DNA of 64,000 bases from an uncultured Spartobacteria bacterium (lineage in GTDB: Bacteria; Verrucomicrobiota; Verrucomicrobiia; Chthoniobacterales; JAATET01), in NCBI GenBank assembly GCA_937901895.1, contig CALGTD010000118.1:1-64000 (forward strand), in the 5' to 3' direction. A program made the position numbers and the translations under genes. The notes beneath the pieces are model-generated. The model worked only from the letters and a program-made list of their open reading frames with translations, was not told the DNA's origin and did no database searches. Of this stretch, positions 1 to 7,913 are shown one piece after another (within the stretch, counting starts at the first letter, position 1; each line of letters begins with the position of its first letter).

Positions 1-2
1 GG

Positions 3-374
3 GCGGGCATCCGGGAGGAAATCCTCGACCGGATGCGCACGCCGGTCATCGAGGTTTTCAACGCCGCGGTGACCTCCCGCGCCTTCAACCGGCAGGCTGC
101 CGCCTATGCCGCGGCGCGAGGGAAAGCCGGAACCGCCGGCAGCGACGCGCACCACGCCAGTGCCGTGGGCACGGCGAGCACCGCCTACGAACTCGACGAG
201 TTTTCCGTGGCCGGTCTTCTGCGGGCGATTGTCCGCGGCGGTGAACTCAACGAAACCTATCTCAGCCGCATCGAAGGCTTCAAAAAGCACTTCGGCAATT
301 TCTTTCGCGCGTTCAACCGGGATCCGCGCAAGCCGGTCCGGGACTCGCAGCGGCGCGAGGATCCGGAAATCTAG
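3..374 (+). CDS. PHP-domain protein, C-terminal part (5' end outside window)
   Basis: The reading frame is open from the window edge, so only about 123 C-terminal residues are seen. GSDAHH at visible residues 46-51 matches the late metal-binding Asp-His motif of PHP-type phosphoesterases, and it is followed by the usual helical tail of short PHP metal-dependent hydrolases. The family hydrolyses phosphoester bonds, often in nucleotides or small molecules; the substrate cannot be told from this fragment. The last four bases overlap the convergent alr stop. The PHP call rests on a single motif and the general look of the tail. Confidence 0.6.
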   Translation, partial: AGIREEILDRMRTPVIEVFNAAVTSRAFNRQAAAYAAARGKAGTAGSDAHHASAVGTASTAYELDEFSVAGLLRAIVRGGELNETYLSRIEGFKKHFGNFFRAFNRDPRKPVRDSQRREDPEI

Positions 375-1498
375 ACGCCGGCGAGAGCGTCTTCCGGAGC
401 AGGGATGCACAGGCGTTTTGTGCGCCCGCGGATGCCGGTGAAAATATCCCAGGCGATCGTGTCCGCCCATCGAGCGAGTTCGGAGGCGAGAATCGTCTCG
501 TTCCCCTGACTGCCAATCAACACCACCTCGTCGCCGGGTTTCGTGTTGGGAACCGCCGATACGTTGACAAGAAACTGATCCATGGTCACGCGTCCCAGCA
601 CCGCGCAGCGGCGGCCACCCACGAGCACCTGCGCACCGTGGCCGGAAACGTGTCGCGGATAGCCGTCGGCATAACCGGCGGCGACCGTCGCGATCCGCAT
701 CGTGGCCGGTGTCGTATAAGTGCGTCCGTAGCTGACGCTCCGTCCGCCGGGAACGTCGCGCACGAGCGTGACCCGGGATTTCCACGCGAGAGCCGGACTC
801 AGGTGCTGCTGAAATCCCGCCACCGACGCGCTGCCGTAGAGCAGCAGGCCGGCACGCACGAGGTCGAAGGCATATTCCGGGAATGCGCAGACGCCTGCGC
901 TGTTCAGTGCATGAATCCGAACCTCCGGCGCGATCGTGCGAACGGTTGCGGCAAATTCGGAAAATGCCTCAAGCTGTGCGCGCGTGAACGTTTCGTCCTC
1001 GTCCGCCGCGGGCAGGTGCGTGGCAATGCTGTGAAGCCGCACTCCGGGGGTTCTCCGGATCGTTTCAATCTCCTCCAGCGCCTCGGTGTGCCACGTGCCG
1101 ACACGGCCCATGCCGGTATCCACCTTGAGCTGGACGCTCGCGACGCTTCCGCCGCCCGCCGGCACGAATGCCCGCGCTTCCGCGGCATTCGAAACCGTCG
1201 CAATGCAGCCCAGCGACGCCGCGTCCTGTCGCTCGGCCGGCAGACACGGGCTGAGCAGGAGGACGTCCTTTTCCGGCACGCACGCCTGCAGGGTTGCCGC
1301 CTCCTCGAGATTGGCCACCGCGAAGAGTTCGGCGGTTTCCCGCAGTGCGGGTCCGACCAGCTCGATCCCGTGGCCGTAGGCATTTGCTTTCAACACGGCG
1401 ATGAGCCCGGCGCCGGTATGGCGGATCGCGAACTCCGCATTGCGGCGCACCGCCCCGGGATCGATCTCGGCCCACACTCGGGCGGAGGAGCAGTTCAT
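371..1498 (-). CDS. alr: Alanine racemase
   Basis: PLP-dependent interconversion of L- and D-alanine, supplying D-Ala for peptidoglycan in the cytoplasm. The PLP-binding lysine lies in VLKANAYGHG (about Lys37) at the end of the first barrel strand, and the second catalytic base is the Tyr of GYADGYPR (about residue 276). At 375 residues it has normal family length, with an N-terminal TIM barrel and a C-terminal beta domain. The start chosen (ATG at 1498) has GGAG five bases upstream and puts the conserved WAEID segment close to the N-terminus. An in-frame ATG at 1543, with AGGA six bases upstream and just after the preceding stop, is a real alternative giving 390 residues. It is last in a minus-strand group with larE and a membrane protein. 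Confidence 0.95.
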   Translation of the reverse strand: MNCSSARVWAEIDPGAVRRNAEFAIRHTGAGLIAVLKANAYGHGIELVGPALRETAELFAVANLEEAATLQACVPEKDVLLLSPCLPAERQDAASLGCIATVSNAAEARAFVPAGGGSVASVQLKVDTGMGRVGTWHTEALEEIETIRRTPGVRLHSIATHLPAADEDETFTRAQLEAFSEFAATVRTIAPEVRIHALNSAGVCAFPEYAFDLVRAGLLLYGSASVAGFQQHLSPALAWKSRVTLVRDVPGGRSVSYGRTYTTPATMRIATVAAGYADGYPRHVSGHGAQVLVGGRRCAVLGRVTMDQFLVNVSAVPNTKPGDEVVLIGSQGNETILASELARWADTIAWDIFTGIRGRTKRLCIPAPEDALAGV

Positions 1499-1546
1499 GA
1501 AATCTCCAATATCCGGATTCCCACCGGCGGCAAACTCCATCATCGG

Positions 1547-2152
1547 TTATCCTGTCATAAGCCCGCGAAGCTGCGGTTCCTTCGTCGAACGCACGGTGTA
1601 AAACCAGTCCTCTTCGCCCCGGTGGAGGTCGATGTAGCCGGCGAGCTGCAGGGCGCTGAGGAAACGATGCAGACGGGCGGGATCCGCCTCGACGACGGTC
1701 AGCGCGCTGACGCGGGTCTTTCCGGCCCGATGGATCGTTGTCAGCAGTTCCCAGGCACGGTCCTGCTCCTCCGGCGACAGCCAGCGGACGGCGCTGAGAT
1801 TGCCCCCGATGGCGAGCGTCAGACGCACCGGGAGCAAAAAAATATCTCCGCCGAGATGCCAGCCGATGATCGGGCGATCGTCCAGGCCGGCGAAACGCCT
1901 GCGGAGGTGATCGAGGATTCCCCACAGGAAGAGCAGTCCCGCGAGGATGCCTGCCGTGCCGGGAATCCACGGAGGGATTTCAGCCCCGATGTCTCCCCTG
2001 GCGGCTGTGACGAGCCCGAGCAGGATGAGCACGAAAAAGAAGTAGGCGAGGTTCCAGACAATGATTGCAGCGAGCAGTGAGAGCACGGACATCGCGATGG
2101 CGTGCAGGTTGTGCACGCGCAGATCCCTGCGAAACTGCCCTGGCGCGATCAC
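1547..2152 (-). CDS. Membrane protein of unknown function, two N-terminal TM segments
   Basis: The product is 201 residues. A long hydrophobic stretch at about residues 18-50 and a second at about 67-85 predict an inner-membrane anchor. The C-terminal 100 residues are soluble and charged; they have the helix-helix-strand feel of a small winged-helix-like fold (segment from SPEEQDRAW to the end), which is a visual impression only. The start overlaps the larE stop by ATGA, and the stop sits just before alr, so the three genes are probably co-transcribed. I recognise no family and assign no function. Confidence 0.75.
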   Translation of the reverse strand: MIAPGQFRRDLRVHNLHAIAMSVLSLLAAIIVWNLAYFFFVLILLGLVTAARGDIGAEIPPWIPGTAGILAGLLFLWGILDHLRRRFAGLDDRPIIGWHLGGDIFLLPVRLTLAIGGNLSAVRWLSPEEQDRAWELLTTIHRAGKTRVSALTVVEADPARLHRFLSALQLAGYIDLHRGEEDWFYTVRSTKEPQLRGLMTG

Positions 2153-2934
2153 GATGCTCCCCGGTAGCCTTCCGGATCGATCTCGACCGCCGCGAATCCC
2201 GCCGCGCGAACGCCCCGGATCACGTCATCCCGGGAGGCCACCAGCCGCGGCATCTCATCCGGGGCGATCTGCACGCGGGCCGACGGGGCCTGTCCGGCAA
2301 GGTAGCGGACGCGGAAGACGCGAAACCCGAGCGCGCGCACCGCGGCTTCGCCGCGCTCCACCAGTGCCAGCGCCTCGCGAGTCACCGGTGTGCCATGGGG
2401 AATTCGCGAACTCAAACACGGTTGGGCCGGCGCGTCCGCGGTCGGCAGGCCGAGATCCCGCGACAACGCGCGCACGTCGGCCTTCGTCAATCCGGCCTGC
2501 TTGAGCGGTGCCAGCACGGAGAACTCCGCGGCCGCCTGCGAGCCCGGCCTCAGGTGTGCGGGATCATCCGCATTTTCGCCATAGGCGATCGCGGCGAATC
2601 CGCGTTCGCGTGCGAGAGCGTCCATCCGTTGAAACAGCTCCGCCTTGCAGAAGTAGCAGCGATTGACCGGATTTTCCGCGTAGCGCTCGTCCTCCAGTTC
2701 GTTGGTTTGCACGACTTCGACCCGGGCTCCGAAGGCGCGGGCGGTTTCCAGCGCGTCGGCGAGCGCCTGTCGGGGCAGACTCGGGCTGTCGGCGATCACA
2801 CCAAGCACGCGGTCGACGAGGGTTCGGTGGGCAATGGCGAGCAGGCATGCACTGTCGACTCCGCCGGAATAGGCGACGGCCAGCGGCGCATGGCGGCGCA
2901 GAATTTCCTCCAGAGCCTCGACCTTCCCGTGCAT
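2149..2934 (-). CDS. larE: LarE-like ATP-dependent sacrificial sulfur transferase
   Basis: Adenine-nucleotide alpha-hydrolase family enzyme. LarE adenylates, and then inserts sulfur into, the pyridinium dithiocarboxylate precursor of the nickel-pincer cofactor of lactate racemase, losing sulfur from its own cysteine in the classical enzymes. Seen here: the PP-loop SGGVDS at residues 22-27, the NRCYFCK motif typical of LarE, and PCLSSRIPHG, which holds the cysteine corresponding to the sulfur donor. The start at 2934 places SGGVDS at the usual distance; an upstream ATG at 3006 would add 24 atypical residues. LarB, LarC and LarA are not adjacent, so the substrate in this organism is inferred. 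It overlaps the downstream membrane protein by ATGA. Confidence 0.85.
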   Translation of the reverse strand: MHGKVEALEEILRRHAPLAVAYSGGVDSACLLAIAHRTLVDRVLGVIADSPSLPRQALADALETARAFGARVEVVQTNELEDERYAENPVNRCYFCKAELFQRMDALARERGFAAIAYGENADDPAHLRPGSQAAAEFSVLAPLKQAGLTKADVRALSRDLGLPTADAPAQPCLSSRIPHGTPVTREALALVERGEAAVRALGFRVFRVRYLAGQAPSARVQIAPDEMPRLVASRDDVIRGVRAAGFAAVEIDPEGYRGAS

Positions 2935-3079
2935 CTCCCCCAGCGATACACCAGATCCGGTCCGGGTTCTACTGCGCAGGCTTTTTCGACCGCATCCTGC
3001 GTTCATTGGGCTGGAGGATCGGACGGACTTATCGCCTCGGCGGTTGCGCTACGCCCGTGTGCGCATTCATGATGCCTGG

Positions 3080-4141
3080 GTGAAACGAGTCCTGTTGTTC
3101 CCCGCCCTCCTCATTGCGTGTGTTTTTTCGGCCGTTGCCGAGCCGGCCAAGTCTCCCAAAAATGTGATTCTCATGATCGGCGATGGCATGGGCCTCGCTC
3201 AGCTTCAGTCGGGGGCGGTGGCGAAGAAGGCTCCCCTCGAACTCGAGAAATTCCGGTCCATCGGATTCGCGAAGACCCATTCCGCGGACGATTTCGTGAC
3301 CGATTCCGCCGCCGCAGGCACCGCGCTCGCGACCGGTCACAAGACGAACAATGGCATGATCGGGCAGGATCCCTCCGGAAAAGCGGTGAATTCCCTCCTT
3401 ACCCTCGCGCGGAACAAGGGACTCGCCACGGGGCTGGTCGTGACGAAGGACATCACCGATGCCACGCCGGCCGCGTTTGTTGCGCACCAACCGTCGCGCA
3501 AAATGGCGGAGGAGATCGCCGCAGACCTCGTGGAGTCGGGCGTCGATGTTTTTGTCGGCGGGGGACGCAAGCGTTTCGACAAACGCGAAGACGGGCGCGA
3601 TCTCATTCGCGAGCTGAAGCAGAAGAACTACAAGGTCGTCTCCGGAACCGATGAGATCGAGAAGATCACCTCAGGGAAGGTCGCAGGGTTCGTTTCGACC
3701 GAACGGTGGCACGGACGCGAGACCGATCAGCTGAAGCGGACGACGGTGGCTGCGCTTCGCATTCTCGAGGAGAATCCGAAAGGCTTCTTCCTGATGGTCG
3801 AGGGCTCCCAGATCGACTCCGCCGGGCACGACAACAAGATCGAAGATGTCATGGGCGAGATGATGGATTTCGACAAGGCCATCGGTGCCGCGCTCGCGTT
3901 CGCGGAGAAGAATCCCGACACCCTGATCGTCGTGACCGCCGACCACGAGACGGGTGGACTCACGCTCCGCGACGGCAGCTTGAAGGAAGGCACGATTCAC
4001 GCCCGCTTTTCCACGGGCGGCCACACAGGAGTGATGGTGCCGGTCTTCGCCTACGGGCCGGGCGCGGAGGAATTTGCCGGAATCTACGAGAACACCGACA
4101 TCTTCCAGAAGGTGAAGAGACTGCTCCATCTCGCGGACTGA
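3080..4141 (+). CDS. Secreted alkaline phosphatase
   Basis: Metal-dependent phosphomonoesterase of the PhoA superfamily, probably periplasmic. From the GTG at 3080 the product has a typical signal peptide (basic KR, hydrophobic core to about residue 19, cleavage near AVA-EP). The metal ligand motif MIGDGMG lies at about 32-38, the catalytic serine in TDSAAAGTA at about 76, and the late metal-binding motifs are EGSQIDSAGH and TADHETGG. About 353 residues is short but normal for compact PhoA-like enzymes. A TTG at 3044 in the same frame would add 12 residues before the signal peptide and is less likely. It runs divergently from larE and converges on the repeat-protein operon. No Pho box was identified. 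Confidence 0.93.
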   Translation: MKRVLLFPALLIACVFSAVAEPAKSPKNVILMIGDGMGLAQLQSGAVAKKAPLELEKFRSIGFAKTHSADDFVTDSAAAGTALATGHKTNNGMIGQDPSGKAVNSLLTLARNKGLATGLVVTKDITDATPAAFVAHQPSRKMAEEIAADLVESGVDVFVGGGRKRFDKREDGRDLIRELKQKNYKVVSGTDEIEKITSGKVAGFVSTERWHGRETDQLKRTTVAALRILEENPKGFFLMVEGSQIDSAGHDNKIEDVMGEMMDFDKAIGAALAFAEKNPDTLIVVTADHETGGLTLRDGSLKEGTIHARFSTGGHTGVMVPVFAYGPGAEEFAGIYENTDIFQKVKRLLHLAD

Positions 4142-4155
4142 ACGGCCGCGGGAAC

Positions 4156-6015
4156 CTACTCCAAAAGCTTGCGCATCTTCTCCCGGAGCGCCTGGTCGGA
4201 AAGCGCGTCGACGAATGAGCGGGCCGCGGCGGGGTTGCGGGCCTTGAGATAAGGGAGCGTCCTCCGAATGCTGATCTCGCGCCGCAGTGGATCGTCCATC
4301 GCATCCGCCCATTCGGCGGCAACGACCGGATCGAGATTCGCGACCGAGTTGACGAACCCGGCGATCGCAGCGTCGCGATAACTTCCGGGCCGAAGATCCG
4401 AGACATACTCCGATGCGGAGGCGGCATCGTTTCGACTCCATTGTCCGATGACATTCTCGATGGCCCGTTCGCGGTGAGTCGGACTGCGGAGGCTTTCCGC
4501 CCAGCCGGCGGCCTCCGTGGGTTTCGCCTCGGCGAGGTTTCGGGCGACCGCGTCGTAGGCGCGATCCAGACCATCCGGCGGGAGTTTGTCGAGCGCCTCG
4601 GCTGCCGCGATGGGATCGCGACGGGACCATCCGGAGATCACCGCCTGCACCGCGCGGGTTCGTTCCAGATCGGAAAGGCTGTTTGCCCATTTCAGAGCTT
4701 CGGACGGAGCGTTCGCGGACCATTTTTCCGCGGCCTCCGGCAACAGGTTTGCCCGGGCCCCGGGTGGCAGTGCATCGAGAGCCCGCACCGCTTGCGGGGC
4801 ATCCTTTTCGAGCCATGCCGAAAAGATGTCCTCGATGGCATCGATCTGGGAAAACCCCTTGAGATTGGCATGGCTCCACTCCAGCGCGGCAGGCGCATCA
4901 AGTTGGGCCCACTGTGTCAGGGCATCTCGGGTGGAAGTGTCCCCCGAGTTCAGGCGGAGGAGAAGGTTGGACGTTTCCTTCGGCGCGACTCTGGCAAGCT
5001 CCATCGCGCTCAGCTGGAGGAACAGCCGCTGATCCCCGGGAGAAAGCCCCTTGAAAATTTTCCACGCCTCCTCGGGGTTCTTCCGGGCCAGCGCCTCTCC
5101 ACCGCGTATCAACATCTCCGCTCGAAGCGATCCCTCCGGTAGCGCGAGAATGGTTTCCCAGCCGGAGGCCCCTTTCTCGACGAGCCCCTCCGCCAAAACC
5201 GGCAGCATGTGCCACGGTGCGATCTCCGGATGTTCCTGGGCAAACTCCAGCGCAAGCTCCGGATCCCGGAATGCAGGACCTTCATATGCAGCTCGGAACG
5301 CATGCCGTCCGAGGGCGGTTCCCTGATCGATCGCCCATTCCAGCATTCCCCGGCGGTCCTGAATTCCCCACGTGTGGAAAACCCCCGACAGTGCCCTGTT
5401 GCGCATCCACTCGTTTTCGAGGGCTGCCGCGGCGGTTGCGGCTTCCGATACCGATCGCTCCGCCCAGCTGTTGAAAAACCAGAACGCATCCGGCCTCGCC
5501 GACCCGGGCAGGCGCTGGAGTAATTCGAGTCCGAGCGTCGGATTTGTCCGGCCGAGTGCGGACAGCAGCGCCGTGAGAGGCGCCTCCGACTCGTGGCGCG
5601 GCAATTTCAGCAGAAGTTCAACGGTCGCCTCCGGATCGAGCAAACCCGCTCCCTGTGCCCACTGCGAGAGGAGGTCCTCCCGGCGGGCGATTTTCAGGGA
5701 AGCGTTCAAATCCTCCCGGGCGATCAGCACGAGTCCCAGCCATTGGGCGAAGTCGTCGTCGACATGTCCGGCAGCCGCCAGCTCTCCGGCGAAGCGCTGG
5801 AAATCCTCCGTAGAGAATGCCGTCACGTTGGGGAGCGCGAGAGGTGCGAGGGAGTGCTCCTCGACGGAAGGGGCACTCTCTCCGACGACATGCGGAGGAT
5901 GGGAATTGGCTGATGGATGCGAGGTCCGGTTGCCAATTCCCCGTCCGACGAGAAATCCGATGACGGCGCACGCCGCGGTCACGGCGAGACCCGGCAAAAG
6001 CCCGTTGCGACTCAT
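4156..6015 (-). CDS. Helical-repeat protein A2, signal-anchored (fourth gene of B-A-B-A operon)
   Basis: The product is 619 residues with an N-terminal hydrophobic segment at about residues 6-25, predicting a signal anchor or uncleaved signal with the rest in the periplasm. The body is a run of roughly 35-residue helical units, each with a tryptophan, an Asp-Pro or Asn-Pro turn and an Ala-rich helix (for example SGWSRRDPIAAAEAL and IGQWSRNDAASASEY), which suggests an alpha-solenoid like TPR/HEAT repeats. No catalytic motif is visible. It is clearly the paralogue of the gene at 7910-9832: both share GWS/GWA...RDP, then DRAYD/ERVYD, then ASEY blocks in the same order. Its ATG overlaps the stop of the preceding gene (ATGA), so translation is probably coupled. 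Function unknown; a scaffold or binding role is only an inference from the fold. Confidence 0.85.
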   Translation of the reverse strand: MSRNGLLPGLAVTAACAVIGFLVGRGIGNRTSHPSANSHPPHVVGESAPSVEEHSLAPLALPNVTAFSTEDFQRFAGELAAAGHVDDDFAQWLGLVLIAREDLNASLKIARREDLLSQWAQGAGLLDPEATVELLLKLPRHESEAPLTALLSALGRTNPTLGLELLQRLPGSARPDAFWFFNSWAERSVSEAATAAAALENEWMRNRALSGVFHTWGIQDRRGMLEWAIDQGTALGRHAFRAAYEGPAFRDPELALEFAQEHPEIAPWHMLPVLAEGLVEKGASGWETILALPEGSLRAEMLIRGGEALARKNPEEAWKIFKGLSPGDQRLFLQLSAMELARVAPKETSNLLLRLNSGDTSTRDALTQWAQLDAPAALEWSHANLKGFSQIDAIEDIFSAWLEKDAPQAVRALDALPPGARANLLPEAAEKWSANAPSEALKWANSLSDLERTRAVQAVISGWSRRDPIAAAEALDKLPPDGLDRAYDAVARNLAEAKPTEAAGWAESLRSPTHRERAIENVIGQWSRNDAASASEYVSDLRPGSYRDAAIAGFVNSVANLDPVVAAEWADAMDDPLRREISIRRTLPYLKARNPAAARSFVDALSDQALREKMRKLLE

Positions 6016-7913
6016 CGGTTGCCCTCCAATGCCTGTAGAAAGATCCGCCCTTCCTCCTCGGATCGCGCGGCGCGCGAGAGAAGTTCCCGGCCTGTGCTGG
6101 GATCGTGCCCTCTCCACATGTCCGCGATTTCGCGGCCGACCTGCTGCCTCAGTGCGGGATCGGAAATGCGGTCGAGCTGGGCGGTTGCCCTCCCGGCATC
6201 GAAGTATTTCAGCTCACGTGTCAGCGCGGCGGCCACCTTGTCCTGTTCACGTCCCGGCTGGAGCGTGCTCACAAATCCGTCGGCTGCGTTGGGATCGGCA
6301 TAGACCCATTTCCGGACGAGATTCTCGGCCGCCATGACTTTCCGGTCATGGCCGGCCGGCAGCCCGAGCACAAACTGCGCGGCTGCCTGTGGATCCTGGG
6401 CTGCGAGACCCTGGGCAATGGAGGTGGCATGCTCCAGTCGCTTCGACTCCGGAAGCCACTGCATCAGTTTTGGGATCTGCGTTGTGTTGGACAAGGTAGG
6501 CAGCAGTCCGTTCACGAAGGGGATGCGGTCCTCCGGAGGCATGGCGTCGAGTGCCTCAAACGCCTGGTAGGGCGACGCCATGCCCCACTGGGTTCCCATC
6601 CGGGTCAGAACCGTCCTCCGCGTTTCCGGGGAGAGTTCGGATACGAGCGCCAGTCGGGCGGGGAGGTCCCTGCCGATAATCATGTAGGTGGGAGTCAACG
6701 TCTCCGGGAGCACGTGGCGGAGGGCGTCGTCGTCGAGACGGTTGGTGAGTGCGCGAAACGCGGTCTCGAAGTCTTCACTCATCCACCTGGAAGCAGCCGA
6801 TATCATGGCGCGCGTTGCCTCTTCCCCCTGAAGGACTGTGGATGCCACTTCAACGGCTCGCGCGGGATCTTCCCACGAGAGACGGTCGAAGATTGCGGCG
6901 ACCACGAGGTCTTTTTCCCCAGGGAGGAGCGTGTTTGCCCATTTCACGGCGCCGTCGAGATCCCAGGAAGCGAGCTCGCGAGCCGCTCCGCGCAAGGTCC
7001 GGGTGCGAAAGTTGCCGGGAGGAATCCGATCTCGCAGGGCGTTCGCATCCTCGACGGTGCGGACAAGTTGCGAACCAATCCAATCGGTGAACCCATCCCC
7101 AAGCTCCGGCTTCGCAAGGAGGAATTCCAGAGCGGCGTCGGCGTCCTTGTTGACGAGACCGTTTACGATTGCATCCCGGGCTGGATCGACTTTGCTCGCG
7201 GGAAGGGTGTTTGCCCATGCGAGTGCGGCCTCGGGGTCCATCATCGCCCACCGGTGCAGTGCGCTGTGCAGGAAGGAACCAGGGATCTCCTCCTCCAAGG
7301 CGAGTGCGGCGGCTGCGGCAGCCATGGGATCCTGTTTCGCCCAGGAATCGAAGAAGGAGGATCCCCCTTCGCGCACCTTGACCTTTTCGCGCAGCAATGC
7401 GATGCCCCGTTCGGGGGCGGTCCTGCCCAGTTCTTTCAGCATTTCCCGGATGGCGGCCGGGCGCTGGGAGCCGGCCGGCAGGGGGAACACGAAGTCTACG
7501 GCGTCGGGGGTGTCTCTGGCCGCAAGCAGCCCGGCAACGATGCCCGCGTTCTCCTCGCGCTGACGCTCGTCGCCGATGTCGACTGCTTCCGCGGCGGCGC
7601 CCGCGTCCACGAGTCTGCGTAGAATTTGCTTCCGGACGTGTCCGGCGAGAGCCGGCGGCATCGAGCGGTCTTTGATCGTCTGGAAGAGCAGCACGAGTAG
7701 CCGGTCGCGGTCCGCCAGCAGCAGGCCGAGGTTTTCGTCGAAGCTGCCCTCTCCGGGGACCGGCGGCTTGAGCGGAGCCGACGAATGCGCGCGCGATTCC
7801 AGCGACCGTGCTTCGCCGTCGACCGAAGGGAGTTTCACCGACCGGCGGACGGACACAAGGCCGAGCATCACGCCAAGTGTCAGGGCCGCTGCGGGAGCGA
7901 TCCAGATCTTCAT
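6012..7913 (-). CDS. Helical-repeat protein B2, signal-anchored (third gene of B-A-B-A operon)
   Basis: The product is 633 residues and starts with MKIW and a hydrophobic anchor (about residues 4-22). It is of the same general design as its neighbours, with helical units marked by W-A-x-x-D-P-x-A-A (for example LHRWAMMDPEAALAWA). It shares LKELGRTAPERG near residue 155, YADPNAADGFVSTL and a C-terminal DPALRQQ block with the gene at 9829-11754 (LRELGRTNPERG, YADPDAAVAFVATL), and these differ from the A-type genes. The long frame continues far upstream, but that extension lies antiparallel inside the preceding gene and is not real; the start is fixed by the ATGA overlap with the preceding stop at 7910. 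No enzymatic motif or known domain name is recognised. Confidence 0.85.
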   Translation of the reverse strand: MKIWIAPAAALTLGVMLGLVSVRRSVKLPSVDGEARSLESRAHSSAPLKPPVPGEGSFDENLGLLLADRDRLLVLLFQTIKDRSMPPALAGHVRKQILRRLVDAGAAAEAVDIGDERQREENAGIVAGLLAARDTPDAVDFVFPLPAGSQRPAAIREMLKELGRTAPERGIALLREKVKVREGGSSFFDSWAKQDPMAAAAAALALEEEIPGSFLHSALHRWAMMDPEAALAWANTLPASKVDPARDAIVNGLVNKDADAALEFLLAKPELGDGFTDWIGSQLVRTVEDANALRDRIPPGNFRTRTLRGAARELASWDLDGAVKWANTLLPGEKDLVVAAIFDRLSWEDPARAVEVASTVLQGEEATRAMISAASRWMSEDFETAFRALTNRLDDDALRHVLPETLTPTYMIIGRDLPARLALVSELSPETRRTVLTRMGTQWGMASPYQAFEALDAMPPEDRIPFVNGLLPTLSNTTQIPKLMQWLPESKRLEHATSIAQGLAAQDPQAAAQFVLGLPAGHDRKVMAAENLVRKWVYADPNAADGFVSTLQPGREQDKVAAALTRELKYFDAGRATAQLDRISDPALRQQVGREIADMWRGHDPSTGRELLSRAARSEEEGRIFLQALEGNR

